This document shows positions 13,121 through 25,488 of a stretch of 64,000 bases of DNA, in pieces. The translations under genes were made by a program, and so were the position numbers. The notes beneath the pieces were generated by a model. That model ran no database searches, had not been told where the DNA came from, and saw nothing but the letters and a program-made list of their open reading frames with translations. The stretch comes from Taiwanofungus camphoratus (lineage: Eukaryota; Basidiomycota; Agaricomycetes; Polyporales; Taiwanofungaceae). Every line of letters starts with the position of its first letter. The first letter of the stretch is position 1. Location: NCBI GenBank assembly GCA_003999685.1, contig CP021223.1, forward strand, positions 1,364,001 through 1,428,000. The letters run 5' to 3'.

Positions 13121-14555
13121 ATCTGGTTATCAGATAGAGCTGACTTGGTGTAAATCTTAAATTTGACTAGTCAACATGCAAGGTTGCACTTCTCAGAGGA
13201 TGCACCATATGGCTGGACTCAGTCATGTTTAGTGGCTTTTGTTCATTAAGTGCACTAATTATTACAAGGATCACTAACACTTAACACCAATTTTTTTGAT
13301 GTCAGATAGATGAAAAAAAATAATGCTCAGCATTATGCACTGAAAAGTGCACATGCACAGAATGCTTTTGAATGTAAGCTTGTCAGGAATTGAATGATCA
13401 ATGTTTTAATGCCTGTATGAGTTGAGATGATATCTCCCTCACTGTGGCCACTGTGACACTGTTGGAGTGCATGTTATGTCCAGCCACTTTCTGTGAAAAG
13501 AAAGCATATAACTGCATGATAAACCAGGCCCATGTCAGTATAGAGCCATCAGAGTGTAGTCAGAGTTCTAGTTGCAGAGAAAACATGACATCATATAATG
13601 TCAAATACATTCAAAATATCATCACAAAATCAGGCCCATAATCAACATTTATAATCAGCACACAGCTGTTATTAAAGAAAGAATTTATCAAACAATGAGG
13701 ATGAGTGTGAGGACAACTGTCAGGATCTTGCCCTGGTTAGCCTTAGGTGTTGTCAAGAGTACACAGAACCAGATGTATTAGGCATAGCATAGTTGCAGCA
13801 ATCAGTAAAAGACTAAGTCTATGACAATGACAATGAGTCACTCTTTATGGCCAGTGCAGGTATTTCCATAAACAACTGGCCATTACAATTATCTAAGCCA
13901 ACCCCTTACACCCTCTTTTCCTAGAATGAGCACCATGAGTGCAAACTGTTGATATATACTGCTGTGTATCCAGTGCTGGAAGGTTATCAGTCTGGGCTGT
14001 AATTATGAGAATATAGTCCTTGACATAGAGTCAAGATAAATTAAGGCATATAAGATAAGATTCAAAGACAATAGTGTCCCCAGAAGGTGAAGTCTCAAAA
14101 CAAAGTTCCCTCACACTGATAAGCTCAGAATTTTGAATATAGAAATAAGTTGAAAACAGACCAAATAAAGGGTTTTAGCTGTCAGGAAGTGAGGTGGATG
14201 TGAGGATCACAGCAGGTGGGATTAACAGATCCCTTTTCAAGCTCCTTGCTGATACAACCTAGGGGACCCTGGTATCTAGGAAGTGCTCCAAAATGTGGTT
14301 AAGAAGTAGTGAGGTAAACTGTGGGAATGTGAAGAGAGAAGCTACAACCTGTATGATACTGGGAGACCTGTATGTCTTGTTTTATATAAGTGAGGGAGTA
14401 AGGGGTCAAGGGTCCTGCACAACAGGATCTTGCTCCTATGTGCTAGGCAATCCCGAAGACCTTGCGAGGTCCTCCAAAGTGTGCAAAGTTCTTTGAAGTT
14501 CTGCGAAGGCCTTCGAAGTTTTAGCTAAAGTGCACTAGCTGACTTCGTAGGCCGC

Positions 14556-16084
14556 TGATACGATCTAGGGAGTTCTGAACTGGGGGGATGAACCTAGGGA
14601 GTAGGTCCAACGCGTCTCAATGAGTAGCGAGAGCTAAAGTGGTGTGGTACCTGTGAAGGATATCAGAGGAAAAGGTAAGTGAGGGAACACAACAGAGAAA
14701 CTACCTAGACCACTGTCAGGGGCCTAAAAGTCTAGTGTGTGCAGAGGAGTAAGGGGTCAATGAATTCTGCACAACAGGATCTTATGCCGAGGTGCAGACA
14801 GTCCCAGAAAGGTAGGAGCATGGTCTTCTAATCCGATGGCAGCGGGCTGGTCGAATGCTGGCCAGGTACAAAGGAGTTGAAGGAACTGAGGGTGCACTGA
14901 TGGTAAACCGAGAACTGAAAGATAAACTGAAAACCAATGTAATCGAGATAGGGGATACTGCTGAGGGCTGATGGCATAGAAATGGGACGTAGGGCTGGCG
15001 TAGGCGATGACTGATATACTGGACTGTGTGCAACACGTGCCTATAGGATATAACAAGGGTGGAGGCACGCCAGATGAGGAAGAGGAGGGGGACTGGTTAC
15101 TCAGACCGAAGTTACTTCAACTTCGGGAACATTGGACGTAGAAAATGTAGAACTGCTGCGATATACGATATAATAGGACTGCTGGCTGACGATAGGCATA
15201 GAGATGATAGAGGGGAACCTTGTCAGACTGTAGGGAAGCCTTAGAGCAGGGGAAGCCCAAATCTGAACTCTGAGGGACAAGTCTGTAGATTCTGTGAGAC
15301 AAGACAGGAGCGCATATCTTCTCTCTGCTGTCTGGTAGGTACAGGAGACTACATAAGGGGTCCATGGTGTCAAAGTATCTTACACAAAATAAAACTGAAG
15401 AAACCGAAAACAAACCAAAAATTGTAAATCTAGGATCCGATCAGTGTACCATATGGGGAACTAAACTGAAGTAGGACATGAAACAGGGACACTGAATGCG
15501 GTAGAAAGGTTACTGGGGAATGGCACAGGGTGAGGGATGCTTATCTAGAGATCATCATATGGAAGATGGGCTATCTAACCAGACCTTGAGGGGAACAGAG
15601 ATCTAAGAGTGCTGAACTGTCAAGCTGATGTGTAGAGAGTCTAGGCAATACCAAGGGATCATATGGACATCATGAACAAGAGGCCAGGACTCCGGACCGA
15701 GGGATCGAGAACCAGAACTGAGGACCGATGACTGATAACCGAAGGACTGGAGATTGAGGACCAAAAACCAAAGACCAAAGGACTTTTGCTCAATTTCTCT
15801 TGGCCAACAAGAGGGACTTGGAGACATAAGAGGGATGCTAGGATGAGCTGAAGGAGTGCATTACAGAGTATGAGGGACTGCTCTGTGGGATAGAGGTGTG
15901 CTGTAGAACTTCCGATATCTGAAGTCTGAATAATGATGTTTTGGTGCATTGACTGGGATTCTCAGATAACATTATGATGCACAAACAGTGGGTCTTTGTC
16001 CTGATGATCTGTAGAGTAGTCTAGAGGCACATAGAAAACTGAAAATGGGTGCTTTCGAGGTGCAGAGGTATATCAGACCTATCA
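14556..16084 (-). mobile_element. Solo-LTR-like element B1 (family B) inside A1
   Basis: It runs from TGATACGATCTAGG to CAGACCTATCA, about 1.53 kb, and interrupts A1 in a stretch that is continuous in A3. CCGC before and CCAC after look like a decayed 4-base target duplication. The sequence matches B2 at 40665-42187 along its whole length in the opposite orientation. Non-coding LTR fossil. Confidence 0.75.
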
Positions 16085-16137
16085 CCACATAGAGTTAGGG
16101 AGCAATAAGTCAACAGAATATGGGTTCAACTAATTGG

Positions 16138-19100
16138 TGATGAGTCCTGTAGTCTCCTGGGCTCCGAATCACAATTTTAGGAGCTTTCTAATCCCCTCAC
16201 AGACCATTCTATGACCCTTCTACAGCCTACGACAGGTGGGATAGGTTTCTATAATGTTCCTAACATCTCCTTTGCTTCCTTAACCCTTCTAACACCCTAT
16301 GAAGTCCTGTGAAGTTGCATGAGGTGCTATAAGGTTTCGAACGCTAGCCATGAAGTCTCTAACTCCTGCTAAGTCCACTATCAGACACTGCCAGCCCTCC
16401 CATATTATTCTATTGGATCTAGGCCCCAGCTACTACGTCACTCATCCCGGGTTTAGCTAAGAAGTCTTAGCTAAGTCTCTTCTAGCTCTTGTGATTGCAG
16501 GCACCCCTGATAGGCTCCGAAATGGTCTGAAGTTCTGAAGGCTGGACTTAGGAAGCCTTGCACACCCCCTGGGTCTCGATCCTATGTCATAAGGTCCTTT
16601 TATGGTGCATCTATATGATCCCACACCCATTTAGGGCATCTTCTATCCCGATTAGGACAAGTCCTGCTGCTAGAAACTTTGTATGCTTTTAGCCCACTAA
16701 GACAGTTGATTATGGCACATGGCCACTCTCGGATAGTCATCTCGCCCTCATGGATGGACTTGGTCACCTTTCTACCATATGTAGTTCCCCTGTTTCAGTT
16801 TCTATTTAGTTCCTACCCTCCTCATGTTCACTTCGGAGCCCATGCACTTTAGTACACATTTCGGACTTGTAAGGATCACTTTGCATAAGAATAGTTCATC
16901 TCACTCTCCCTTATTTAGTCAGAGGTAGTTTACTATATACAACAGAGACCCCTCAGTGCACGCTTCTCCCTTTGGAATACAAGTTCCTCTGTAGCTCCAA
17001 TCTCAGAAAAGTGCTGTGAGTGCAACCTTAGGAACAGCCCTAAGCCCCCAAGTCTCCACCCTAGCTCCATCTCAGTATCTCTAAACTACGTCTATGCTCA
17101 CAATATATCTATAAACTACGTCTACGCTTCTCAAACTGCACACTATGATCCATGAAGTCACTGTGACTTTGCACTCTTCAGTACACCCTATAGCACCTAT
17201 CCAGTGGGCCTCCGCCTTAGTTATACCCAAAGGCTCATGTTGTGTCATCCCTATATCCCACAAATAGCACTACAAATCTCCTATAGCCTTCAATTGCAGG
17301 TTATAGTACATCCCCTATGGCCTCGAACTCCCTGACCCACGCCTCGAAGTCAACAGACACTTCAGCACTTCCAGTGATCTCATCCTTCCATCCCTATTCC
17401 AAGTATTGACTCCCCGAACCATCCAACCTCTTCTACAGGTCTCCTACACTAGTCAAATCTCGCACATCTCACTCTAACAAGCTTCAAAGCATTATGCCCT
17501 TTAGCTAACTTTAGTTAAAGACTTTGGAGCAGTCTTGTACCCTTAGCCGATTAGTTGAAGCTATATTCTATTGGCTTATTGCTCCCTAACTCCACACAGC
17601 CTACAAAGTCAACTTGTGTGCTTTAGCTAAAACTTTGAAGGACTTCGCAGAACTTCGAAGGACTTTGCACACTTCGGAGGGCCTCACAAGGCCTTAGGGA
17701 TCGTCTAGCACCTAGGAACAAGATCCTGTCACGCAGGACCCTTGGCCCCTTACTCCCTTGCTTACAAAAACAAGACATACAGGTTTCCCAGTATCATGCA
17801 GGTTGTAGCTCCTCCCCTCACATCCCCACAGTACACACACTATCTATTAGCCACGTTGATACGACCTAGAGGACTCTGGCACCTAGGGAGTGCTCCGCCA
17901 CGTGACTGGGAGGTAGTGTGTGAACTGTGGGGATGTGAGGGGAGGAGCTACAACCTGTATGATACCGGAAAACCTATATGTCTTGTTTTTGTAAGTGAGG
18001 GAGTAAGGGGTCAAGGGTCCTGCACAACAGGATCTTGTTCCTAAGTGCTATACGATCTCTAAGGCCTTGCGAGACCCTCCAAAGTGCGCGAAGTCCTTCA
18101 AGGTTCTGCGAAGTCCTTCGAAGTTTTAGCTAAATCACACGAGCTGACTTCATAGGCTGTATGGAGTTAGGGAGCAATAAGCCAATAAACTATAGTTTCA
18201 ACTAAGTGGCAGAGGGTACTAGACTGCTGTGAAGTCTTTTAGCTAGAGTTAGCTAAAGGGTGTAAGGCTTAGAGGTTTGTTAGAACGAGGTGGGCAAGGT
18301 TTGGCTAGCGTAGGAGCCCTGTAGGAGAGGTCGGATGGTTCGGAGAGCTAATACTTGGAATAGAAATGGGAGAACGAGGTTGCTGGAAGCTCCAAAGTGT
18401 CTGATGACTTCGAGGTGTAGGTCAGAGAGTTCGAGGGCGTAGGGAGATGTACTATAGCCTGAAATGAAGGCTATGAGAGAGGCGTAGGGCTATTTGTAGG
18501 ACGTAGAGATGACGCAATGTGAGCCTAAGGGTATAACTAAGGTGGAGGCCCACTGGATAGGTGCTATAAGAGGTGCTGAAGGGTGCAAAGTTACGGTGAT
18601 TTTGTGGATCGTAGTGCGTAGTTCGGGAAGCGTAGACGTGGTTCATAGATATATCACGAGCGTAGACGTAGTTCAAAAATACTGAAACAGAGCTGGGGTG
18701 GAGACTTAGGGGGCTTAGGACCGTTCCTAAGGTTGTATTCGTGGCACTTTCCTGAGATCGGAGCTACAGGGGAACTTGTATTCCAAAGGGAGAAGTGTGC
18801 ACTGAGGGGTCTCTCTCCCATACATAGTAAACTACCTCTGACTAAATAGGGGAGCGTGAGGTGAACTATTTTTGCGTGAAGTGATCCTTACAAGTCCGAA
18901 ATGTGTACTACAGCACATGGACTCCAAAGTGAACACGAGGAGGATAGGGACTAAATAGGAACTGAAACAGGGGAACTACGTACGGTAGAAAGGTGATCAA
19001 GTTCATTCACGAGGGCGAAATGACTATCTGAGAGCAGCCATGCACCGTGATCAACTATCTTAGTGGGCTAGGAGCATATGAAGTTTTCTAGCAGCGGGAC

Positions 19101-19670
19101 TTGGCCTAATCAGGGTAGGAGGTGTCCTAACTGGGCAGAGGATCATATGGATGCACCATAGAAGAACCTTATGGCATAGGATCGAGGCCCATGGGGTGCG
19201 CAAGGCTTCCTAAGTCCAGCCTCCAAAACTTCGGACCATTTCGGAGCCTATCAGAGGTAGCTGCAATCACAAGAGCTAGAAGAGACTTAGCTAAGACTTC
19301 TTAGCTAAGCCCAGGATGTGTGACGTAGTAGCTGGGACCTAGGTCCAATAGGACCATATAGGAGGGCCGGCCGTGTCCAATAGTGGACTTAGCAGGAGTT
19401 AGGGACTTTGTGGCTAGCGTTAGAAACCTCATAGCACCTCGTGTGACTTTGCAGGACTTTGTAGGTTGTTAGAAGGGTTTAGGAAGAAAAGGAGGTGTTA
19501 GGAATGTTATAGGAACCTATCCCACCTGTCGTGGGCTGTAGAAGAGTCATAGGATGATCGGTTAGGGGATTAGAAAGCTTCTAACATCACGATTCGGGGC
19601 CCAGGAGGCTACAGGACTCATCAACGTTACAGAGCACTCCCTAGGTACCAGGGTCCCCTAGGTTGTATCA
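16138..19670 (+). mobile_element. Solo-LTR-like element A2 (family A, inverted) inside A1
   Basis: It starts TGATGAGTCCTGTAGTC and ends CCTAGGTTGTATCA, in the opposite orientation to A1 and A3. It is itself interrupted by A3. Without A3 it measures about 1.76 kb. The flanks where it sits in A1 show no clean target duplication. Non-coding LTR fossil. Confidence 0.75.
17857..19623 (-). mobile_element. Solo-LTR-like element A3 (family A) inside A2
   Basis: It is a 1767-base continuous copy from TGATACGACCTAG to GACTACAGGACTCATCA, flanked by the 4-base target duplication ACGT (17853-17856 and 19624-19627). The A2 sequence resumes exactly behind it (CACTCCCTAGGTACCAG). It is therefore the youngest layer of this nest and gives the reference length for family A. 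Confidence 0.8.
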
Positions 19671-21084
19671 TCAGCAACGAATATGAGACTGCTCCAAAGT
19701 CTTTAACTAGAGTTAGCTAAAGGGCATAATGCTTTGAAGTTTGTTAGAGTGAGGTGTGCGAGATTTGACTAGCTTAGGAGACCTATAGAAGAGGTTGAAT
19801 GGTTCGGGGAGTCAATACTTGGAGTAGGGATGAGAGAACAAGGTCACTAGAAGTTCCAAAATGTCTGTTGTCTTTGAGGCATAGGTCGAGGAGTTTGAGG
19901 GTATAGGAGGAATGTACTATGATCTGAAATAAAGGCTATAGGAGAGTCGTAGTGCTATTTATGAGACGTAGGGAGGATGCAATGTGAGCCTTTGGGTATA
20001 ACTAAGGTGGAGGCCCACCAGATAGGTGCTATAGGATGTATCAAAGGATGCAAAGTCATGTCAGCTTCGGAGATCGTAGTGTGCAGTTCGAGGGGCGTAG
20101 ACGTAGTTTGTAGATATATCGTGAGCGTAAACATAGTTCAAAGATACTGAAACAGAGCTAGGGTGGAGACTTTAGGGGCTTAGGACTGTTCCTAAAATTG
20201 CACTTGCAGCACTTTCTGAGATTGGAGCTACAGGGGAACTTGTATTCCAAAGGGAGAAGCGTGCACTAAGGGGTCTCCCTCCTACATGGTAAACTACCTC
20301 TGACTAAATAGGGGAGAGTGAGGTGAACTATTCTTGCGTGAAGTGATCCTTACAAGTCCGAAATGTGTACTAAAGCTCATGGGCTCCAAAGTGAACACGA
20401 GGAGGATAGGAACTAAATAGGAACTGAAACAGGGAAACTACGTTCGGTAGAAAGGTGACCAAGTCCATCCATGAGGGCAGGATGACTATCTGAGAGCGGC
20501 CATGCACCGTGATCAACTGTTTTAGTGGGCTAAGAGCGTACAAAGTTTCTAGCAGCGGGACTTGTCCTAATCAAGGTAGGAGATGCCCTAAATGAATAGA
20601 GCATCATATGAATGTGCCATAGAAGGACCTTATGGCATAGGATCAAGACCCAGGGGGTGCACAAGGCTTCCTAAGTCCAGCCTTTGGAACTTCAGACCGT
20701 TTTGAAGCCTATCAGAGATGCCTGCAGTCACAAGAGATTGGAGAGACTTAGCTAAGCCTTCTTAGCTAAACCCAGGATGAGCGACATAGTAGCTGGGGTC
20801 TAGATCCAATAGAACAATATGCAAGGGCCAGCAGTGTCCAATAGGGGACTTAGTAGGAGTTAAGGACTTCATGGCTAGCATTCAAAGCTTCGTAGCACCT
20901 CGTGTGACTTCACAGGACTTCGTAGAGTGTTAGAAGGGTTTAGGAGACAAAGAAGGTGTTAGGAACATCATAGGGACCTATCCCACCTGTTGTAGGCTGT
21001 AGAATGGTCATAGGATGGTCTGTGAGGGGATTAGAAAGCTCCTAAAATTGCGATTCGAAGCCCAGGTGACTACAGGACTTATCA

Positions 21085-21379
21085 TTGCATTCTTAAGCCA
21101 TCAGATTCAGACCAGAGCCTAATGCATTTTGATCACCCATTGAGTTATTATGATCATGGGCTTCAGAAATCAATGCCAGTACAGCAGTGATGGCCAGTCC
21201 TGCAGCAGAGTTGAGTGTCATAGTGGTATTGAAGCCATTCCTCAAATACTTATGCATCCAACCTTGATAACAGTGATAAGACTGAAGAGTTTGAAGCCTT
21301 TAGTGGTTTGTACCCAGGGGGAGTTTAAAGCCTTCAGTGGTTTGTACCCACATTTCCCTAACAAGTGTTAAGTTTGACT
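21085..21379. other. CpG-poor repeat-like spacer
   Basis: Right flank of A1. A short direct repeat is visible (GTTTGTACCCA at about 21306 and 21342, each preceded by CCTT.AGTG). No gene is recognised. Confidence 0.4.
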
Positions 21380-21453
21380 GGCACTATAGCTTAATGGTCT
21401 AAAGCATCGGAAGGCCAGTTGAGAGGATGCAGGTTCAAATCCTGCTAGTGTCA
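21380..21453 (+). pseudogene. tRNA-like sequence with pol III boxes
   Basis: A 74-base stretch has a 7-base acceptor stem (GGCACTA with TAGTGTC, one G-T pair), a D arm (GCTT/AAGC), and a perfect T arm (GCAGG TTCAAAT CCTGC). The A box (TAGCTTAATGG) and B box (GGTTCAAATCC) fit, and TTTT follows at 21457. The anticodon stem does not pair and the anticodon loop lacks the usual T33, so it is probably a decayed tRNA or the head of a tRNA-derived SINE rather than a working gene. Its surroundings are old repeats. Confidence 0.45.
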
Positions 21454-22873
21454 CCCTTTTCTTGGTTCAGCCATTGTCTGTGCTCATCAATGGTCCAAAA
21501 CCATTCCAGGAATAATTCCTGACTGGGTGCAGTGTATAATGACAGCCCTAAGTTGGATGTCACCTAATAGGAGTGGTTGCAGGTTGAATGCAGAAAATGC
21601 ATTTATATCAAAGCTTCCTTCTACAAGCAGCTGGCTGTAAATGGCAGGATCAATAAACAGTCCAGCCAATACATTCAGTATAGCCATTTTGTAGTCACAG
21701 CATATTGCATCTAAAGGTGCTGCAATTCACAGCATATGAATGTGTGCAATCACATCTTGCTTGATCACATGATGTGTAGTTGGGTTGCAGCAGACCCCTC
21801 AGATGTTAAATGTGGACATCATCACAAAACAGATGATTCAAATTTGTGGATCATCTGTCCACAATGGTGGGGGGCTTATTTCTGCTGATTTTCCTTGTCT
21901 AATATGAGCCACTGCTTTGGCCATTTTCTTGTTTTGGAAGTAGCTTGAGTAGGCCAACTTATATCACACAGGGATAGTCCAGTTCTTTAACAGATACTTT
22001 TGTGATGATGAAAGCATTCATTTCTCCTTTCGATTATGATTGGTCTGGCTAATCCACATTCAGCAAAGGGAGATAGTGATTTTACTGACAACACCAGGAG
22101 AGAAAGTGTTGTTGACTTGTGTTTTAACCTTGTCAATAGAGATGGGAATGTTTTGTTTTGTCTACTCTCTGATATGTCAATTGGAATATGACTGATGGCA
22201 ATCACTGTGAGAGTGGTCTGGATGTCTCTTGATGGTAAATTTTGTATAAAAGCATATGACATCTGTGTGTGACTGTCAAATTTCTCCCCTCCAGGATCAA
22301 CAGGGGCCACAGGAGGCTGATATGGCATATAGTATTGAGTGGTAGATGGACCTCATCCCACCTATGATAGTGGTTAAGGGTCTGTCTTCCCATCTATTGT
22401 CAGTGCTTGCTTTAGTTTTGCAATTTGTTGGTGAAGTGCAGCAATAGTACAATTCAGGGGTATTCCTGCTAGCTCACACTGAGCATTATAGTATCCTGAT
22501 GAGTACTCAATCTTCTGTACATTAATAGCTTGTGATGCTGCTTGATCAGTGTGTGCCTCATTATATGAGTGGTTTGATTCTGCTTGTGCTTGAATATGTT
22601 CAATAATGTTATACTCAGCCATGGCCCTTGCTGAGTGGGGTGCTTTGGGATGTCACTGATAGACTCTGAGCACAGATGTCAAGTTTCTGTGACAGCCATT
22701 GTGTCCATAGTCTTGTCTTGATCTATTAGATCAAGATGGGGCATACTGGTCCTTTAATGAAGACTAGAGTGCGATTTTCATATGTGAGAGTGAGAATATC
22801 CATAATTGACACCTTTGTCAAACCATAGTGGCTTGACTGTATAGTATCAACAGAGTAGCTCTGATGTCTGTTC
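21454..22873. other. CpG-poor repeat region downstream of gypsy fossil H
   Basis: No gene is supported. Minus-strand frames of up to 113 codons (21987-22328 and 22374-22622) have no recognised domain; by position they lie 3' of the chromodomain of fossil H and may be its 3' part or another decayed element. Confidence 0.4.
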
Positions 22874-24639
22874 TCACAGTTTATTCTGAGCATGTTGTTT
22901 GTGTGAAAGTCTATGCCATTTAGACATATCTTGTAGCTCCAAATAGTGGTCAAGGGCTTTCAGATCTTTACAATTAGAATAGGATTCCCATAGAATATCC
23001 CCATCATCAAAGTGGACTAAGAATTCAATGAAGTTACCCCTCCATTGATGAGCTACAATCTCATCTATAAAATATTCTTCTTCTGAGTTTTGACCAAAGT
23101 CATACAAAGCCTTAGGCTCTCTTCCTGAAAATAGAATATCATCATTGGGTTCATGATGCCTTAACAATAAGACATGAAAGGTAGGATGAATCCTTCTCTT
23201 TCACAGTTCTTTTGAAAGATCCAGTGTATAGCTAGATGTTTCAGAGTGTGCCTTCAGAATTTTAAAAAGCCCAGTGAACCATGACATCAGTTTTTTAGTG
23301 CTCTCTTTTGGCAAAGCAAGGTTTTGAGTTGATAGATATACTAGTTTTTCCTTTTGAGAACTTTCAGCTAACCCCTCTATGTTTTCAGCATGTTGATGTT
23401 GATTGGCATAGTGAGTTTGTGAAACCTGACTCTCAATTATAGCATTATGAGCTGCAGCCAAATTGTCAAGAGCACACTTTGCAAATGCCTTCACTCCTGG
23501 CATTGGCTCTCTTACCAGTTCTCGGATTATACATGGCATATATCCATAATTCAGTTCAAAAGGTGCAACTTCAGTGGATGCATTGATGCTTGAATTGATT
23601 GCAAATTTAACTAATGAAACTTTCTCAATGCAGTCAGTGTGCTCAGGTTGTACAGTACTGTGCAAGATCTGTGTGATTGTCTGAATTGCACACTCAGAAA
23701 TGCCATTGGTCTGTGGATGGAATGCAGTAGATATAAGAAGCTTGTTTCTTATAAGTCAATGGAAGTAAATTTCAGATCATGATCAGACATGATTGATTTT
23801 GGCAATCCATAAATTTTTAAGATATAGCCAGGCAAGCTCAGAAGCCTTGATGGTTGTCACAATTGGTATAAGATGAACCATAGACATGAATCAGTCTATG
23901 ACAACCCATAGATAGTCATAACCCTAAGATGTTAAAAATAGACCCACAAAATCCATACTGATAGACTTTCATGGCCAAGTTGACACTAGCATGCTATAAA
24001 GCAGTCTTAGAGGTTTCTGTCATGATGACTTGAAAGTCTGACAAATGTCACAGCTAGCACAAAACTTAGCTATCTGTTTGCCCATTTGCAGCCACCAGTA
24101 TCAACAATGAATATAGTCCAAAGTTCATTGGATTCCAAGATGTTCATAAATACTATAACCATGATCCAGGATGATCATTGTAAGTGTCTGATCCAGGATG
24201 ATCACTGTAAGTGTCTGATCATGAAGATGAGCCTGTGGAATGTATAACACATTAGTATGTGTATTTGTATCATACCAGATGAGTCCATCTCTTACTGTGA
24301 AAGGTTGTGATCATTAGGATATTCAACAATTTTAGTGAAAAAACTGTCCTTTTTATAGCCATCCTTGACTACATATGTGAAATCAACAATCTGTGCAATA
24401 ATTTCTATAAGTGGTGGTCCTGCTATTGCAGATTCCAGAACAGTTGAGTCCTTTTTAACTGAAGGTGTTGGTACAAAGGGTGATATGCCTCAAGGTTGCT
24501 TGCCTTCTGAACCCAGGATTTGACTGGCTCAATAATGTGCTGTGTACAAATCTCTGTCATCTGATTGCTTGAGAGCATTTCTCCATGAGGATCCAATTGA
24601 ATGTCTGCATTCACATAATTCTATGGATTATGCAGAATG
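22874..24639 (-). mobile_element. Ty3/gypsy chromodomain fossil H, 3' half of pol
   Basis: Reading leftwards, the segment shows the integrase end (HPQTNG-type motif near 23710, FAINSSINASTEVAPFELNY at 23.5 kb) and then a chromodomain-like tail (YFIDEIVAHQWRG...LVHFDDGDILWE at 22.9-23.2 kb). It is a well-known agaric gypsy type. It is CpG-poor and heavily decayed, with many breaks, so it is among the oldest layers here. It is split by F2 at 24640 and continues at 37346. Confidence 0.75.
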
Positions 24640-25183
24640 TGATACAATTTCTTTCATCGCATATCTTATCGGTCGGACCTCGGATCGGTCCCATGACCTT
24701 TCGCTTCTATGACGGGCCTCAGGTAGGCCCAGCTTCTTCACGCAGCATCTTGACTCATCGCTGCTTACGGTACGGGCCCCGGTTACTCATGGACACTGAC
24801 TCATATCGGGCCCCGATTACACATTCCGTCTTATGCTTACTGATTGCTAATATGGCCCGATGACTCATATCGCCTTACTTACGCTTACTCATGCTGATTC
24901 TTAGACCACGTGCCATGGTCCGTGCGCAGAGTAGAATACGTATATAAGGCCCTGTACTTTGTAGGTCGGACCTTAAGTTCGATCTGGTTACCAAGTAGCT
25001 AGTTACCACTAAGCAATCTTATACTCGTATCTTGCGACCTCTCACTTCGTACCTGAGTACTCGCTCGACTCTATCGACTTCGCCCAGGAGGACATACGCA
25101 GTGTCCATAAAGCCTCACTACTATCTCTAGTAGCCAGGTCCTCACGTTCGAGGCTTTCCGGTCGTTGATACCAGCTTGTATCA
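24640..25183 (+). repeat. F2 5' LTR with adjoining self-priming site
   Basis: The LTR runs TGATACAATTTC to CAGCTTGTATCA and has a TATA box (GTATATAAGG). About 30 bases after it comes TAAGTTCGATCT, which is complementary to AGATCGAACTTA at 25186-25197 just outside the LTR. Confidence 0.85.
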
Positions 25184-25488
25184 AAAGATCGAACTTACGC
25201 TAAGTCGCCCCTAGTCTTATCTAGTAGGGCTAACCGCTAGACACCACGTCTACCATCGAGACAGTCGACCCCACCGCTTGGGGATTGCCGACAAGCAAAC
25301 GACGCGCCGCTTCTGTACGATTGTCTTCGTTGGACCTTCGTTGATCAGAACCTCAATCCGATCTACCTGAACTCTCCACTAGCGTGGGCAGGGACAATTT
25401 CGAATCGACGAGCACAGGAGAAATTAGCCTCCTATTTCAGATGTAACCCTCCGCCAGACGGAAGAGACCCAGCTGGTTTCTTTCCCGC

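Larger units (their letters stand above)
12087..14249. other. AT-rich, CpG-poor gene-free stretch
   Basis: About 2.2 kb without any supported gene. Composition changes sharply just after the ALA1 stop: A/T runs and TG/CA steps dominate and CG is scarce, as in old methylated repeats. It holds an inverted repeat (12368-12438 and 12717-12783) and a dispersed repeat (13065-13120) with a second copy at about 37890-37945. The remaining sequence is not recognisable. Reading frames here are short and have no known motifs. Confidence 0.6.
14250..21084 (-). mobile_element. Solo-LTR-like element A1 (family A), host of nested insertions
   Basis: One end is TGATACAACCTAG (14250), the other is GACTACAGGACTTATCA (21084). 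The flanking TTGC at 14246-14249 and 21085-21088 is a 4-base target duplication. After removing the insertions B1 (14556-16084) and A2 (16138-19670) with their duplications, about 1.77 kb remains, the same length as copy A3. No coding sequence is present. Compared with B2, which is followed by a primer-binding-like site, the CCTAG end is the LTR 3' end, so A1 points left. It is a non-coding LTR fossil. Confidence 0.75.

Noticed and set aside
13444-13641. A small gene in the AT-rich stretch
   Set aside because: A 65-codon frame without motif or splice context, at chance level.
21380-21453. A functional tRNA gene
   Set aside because: The anticodon stem does not pair and the loop lacks T33, so no amino acid can be assigned.
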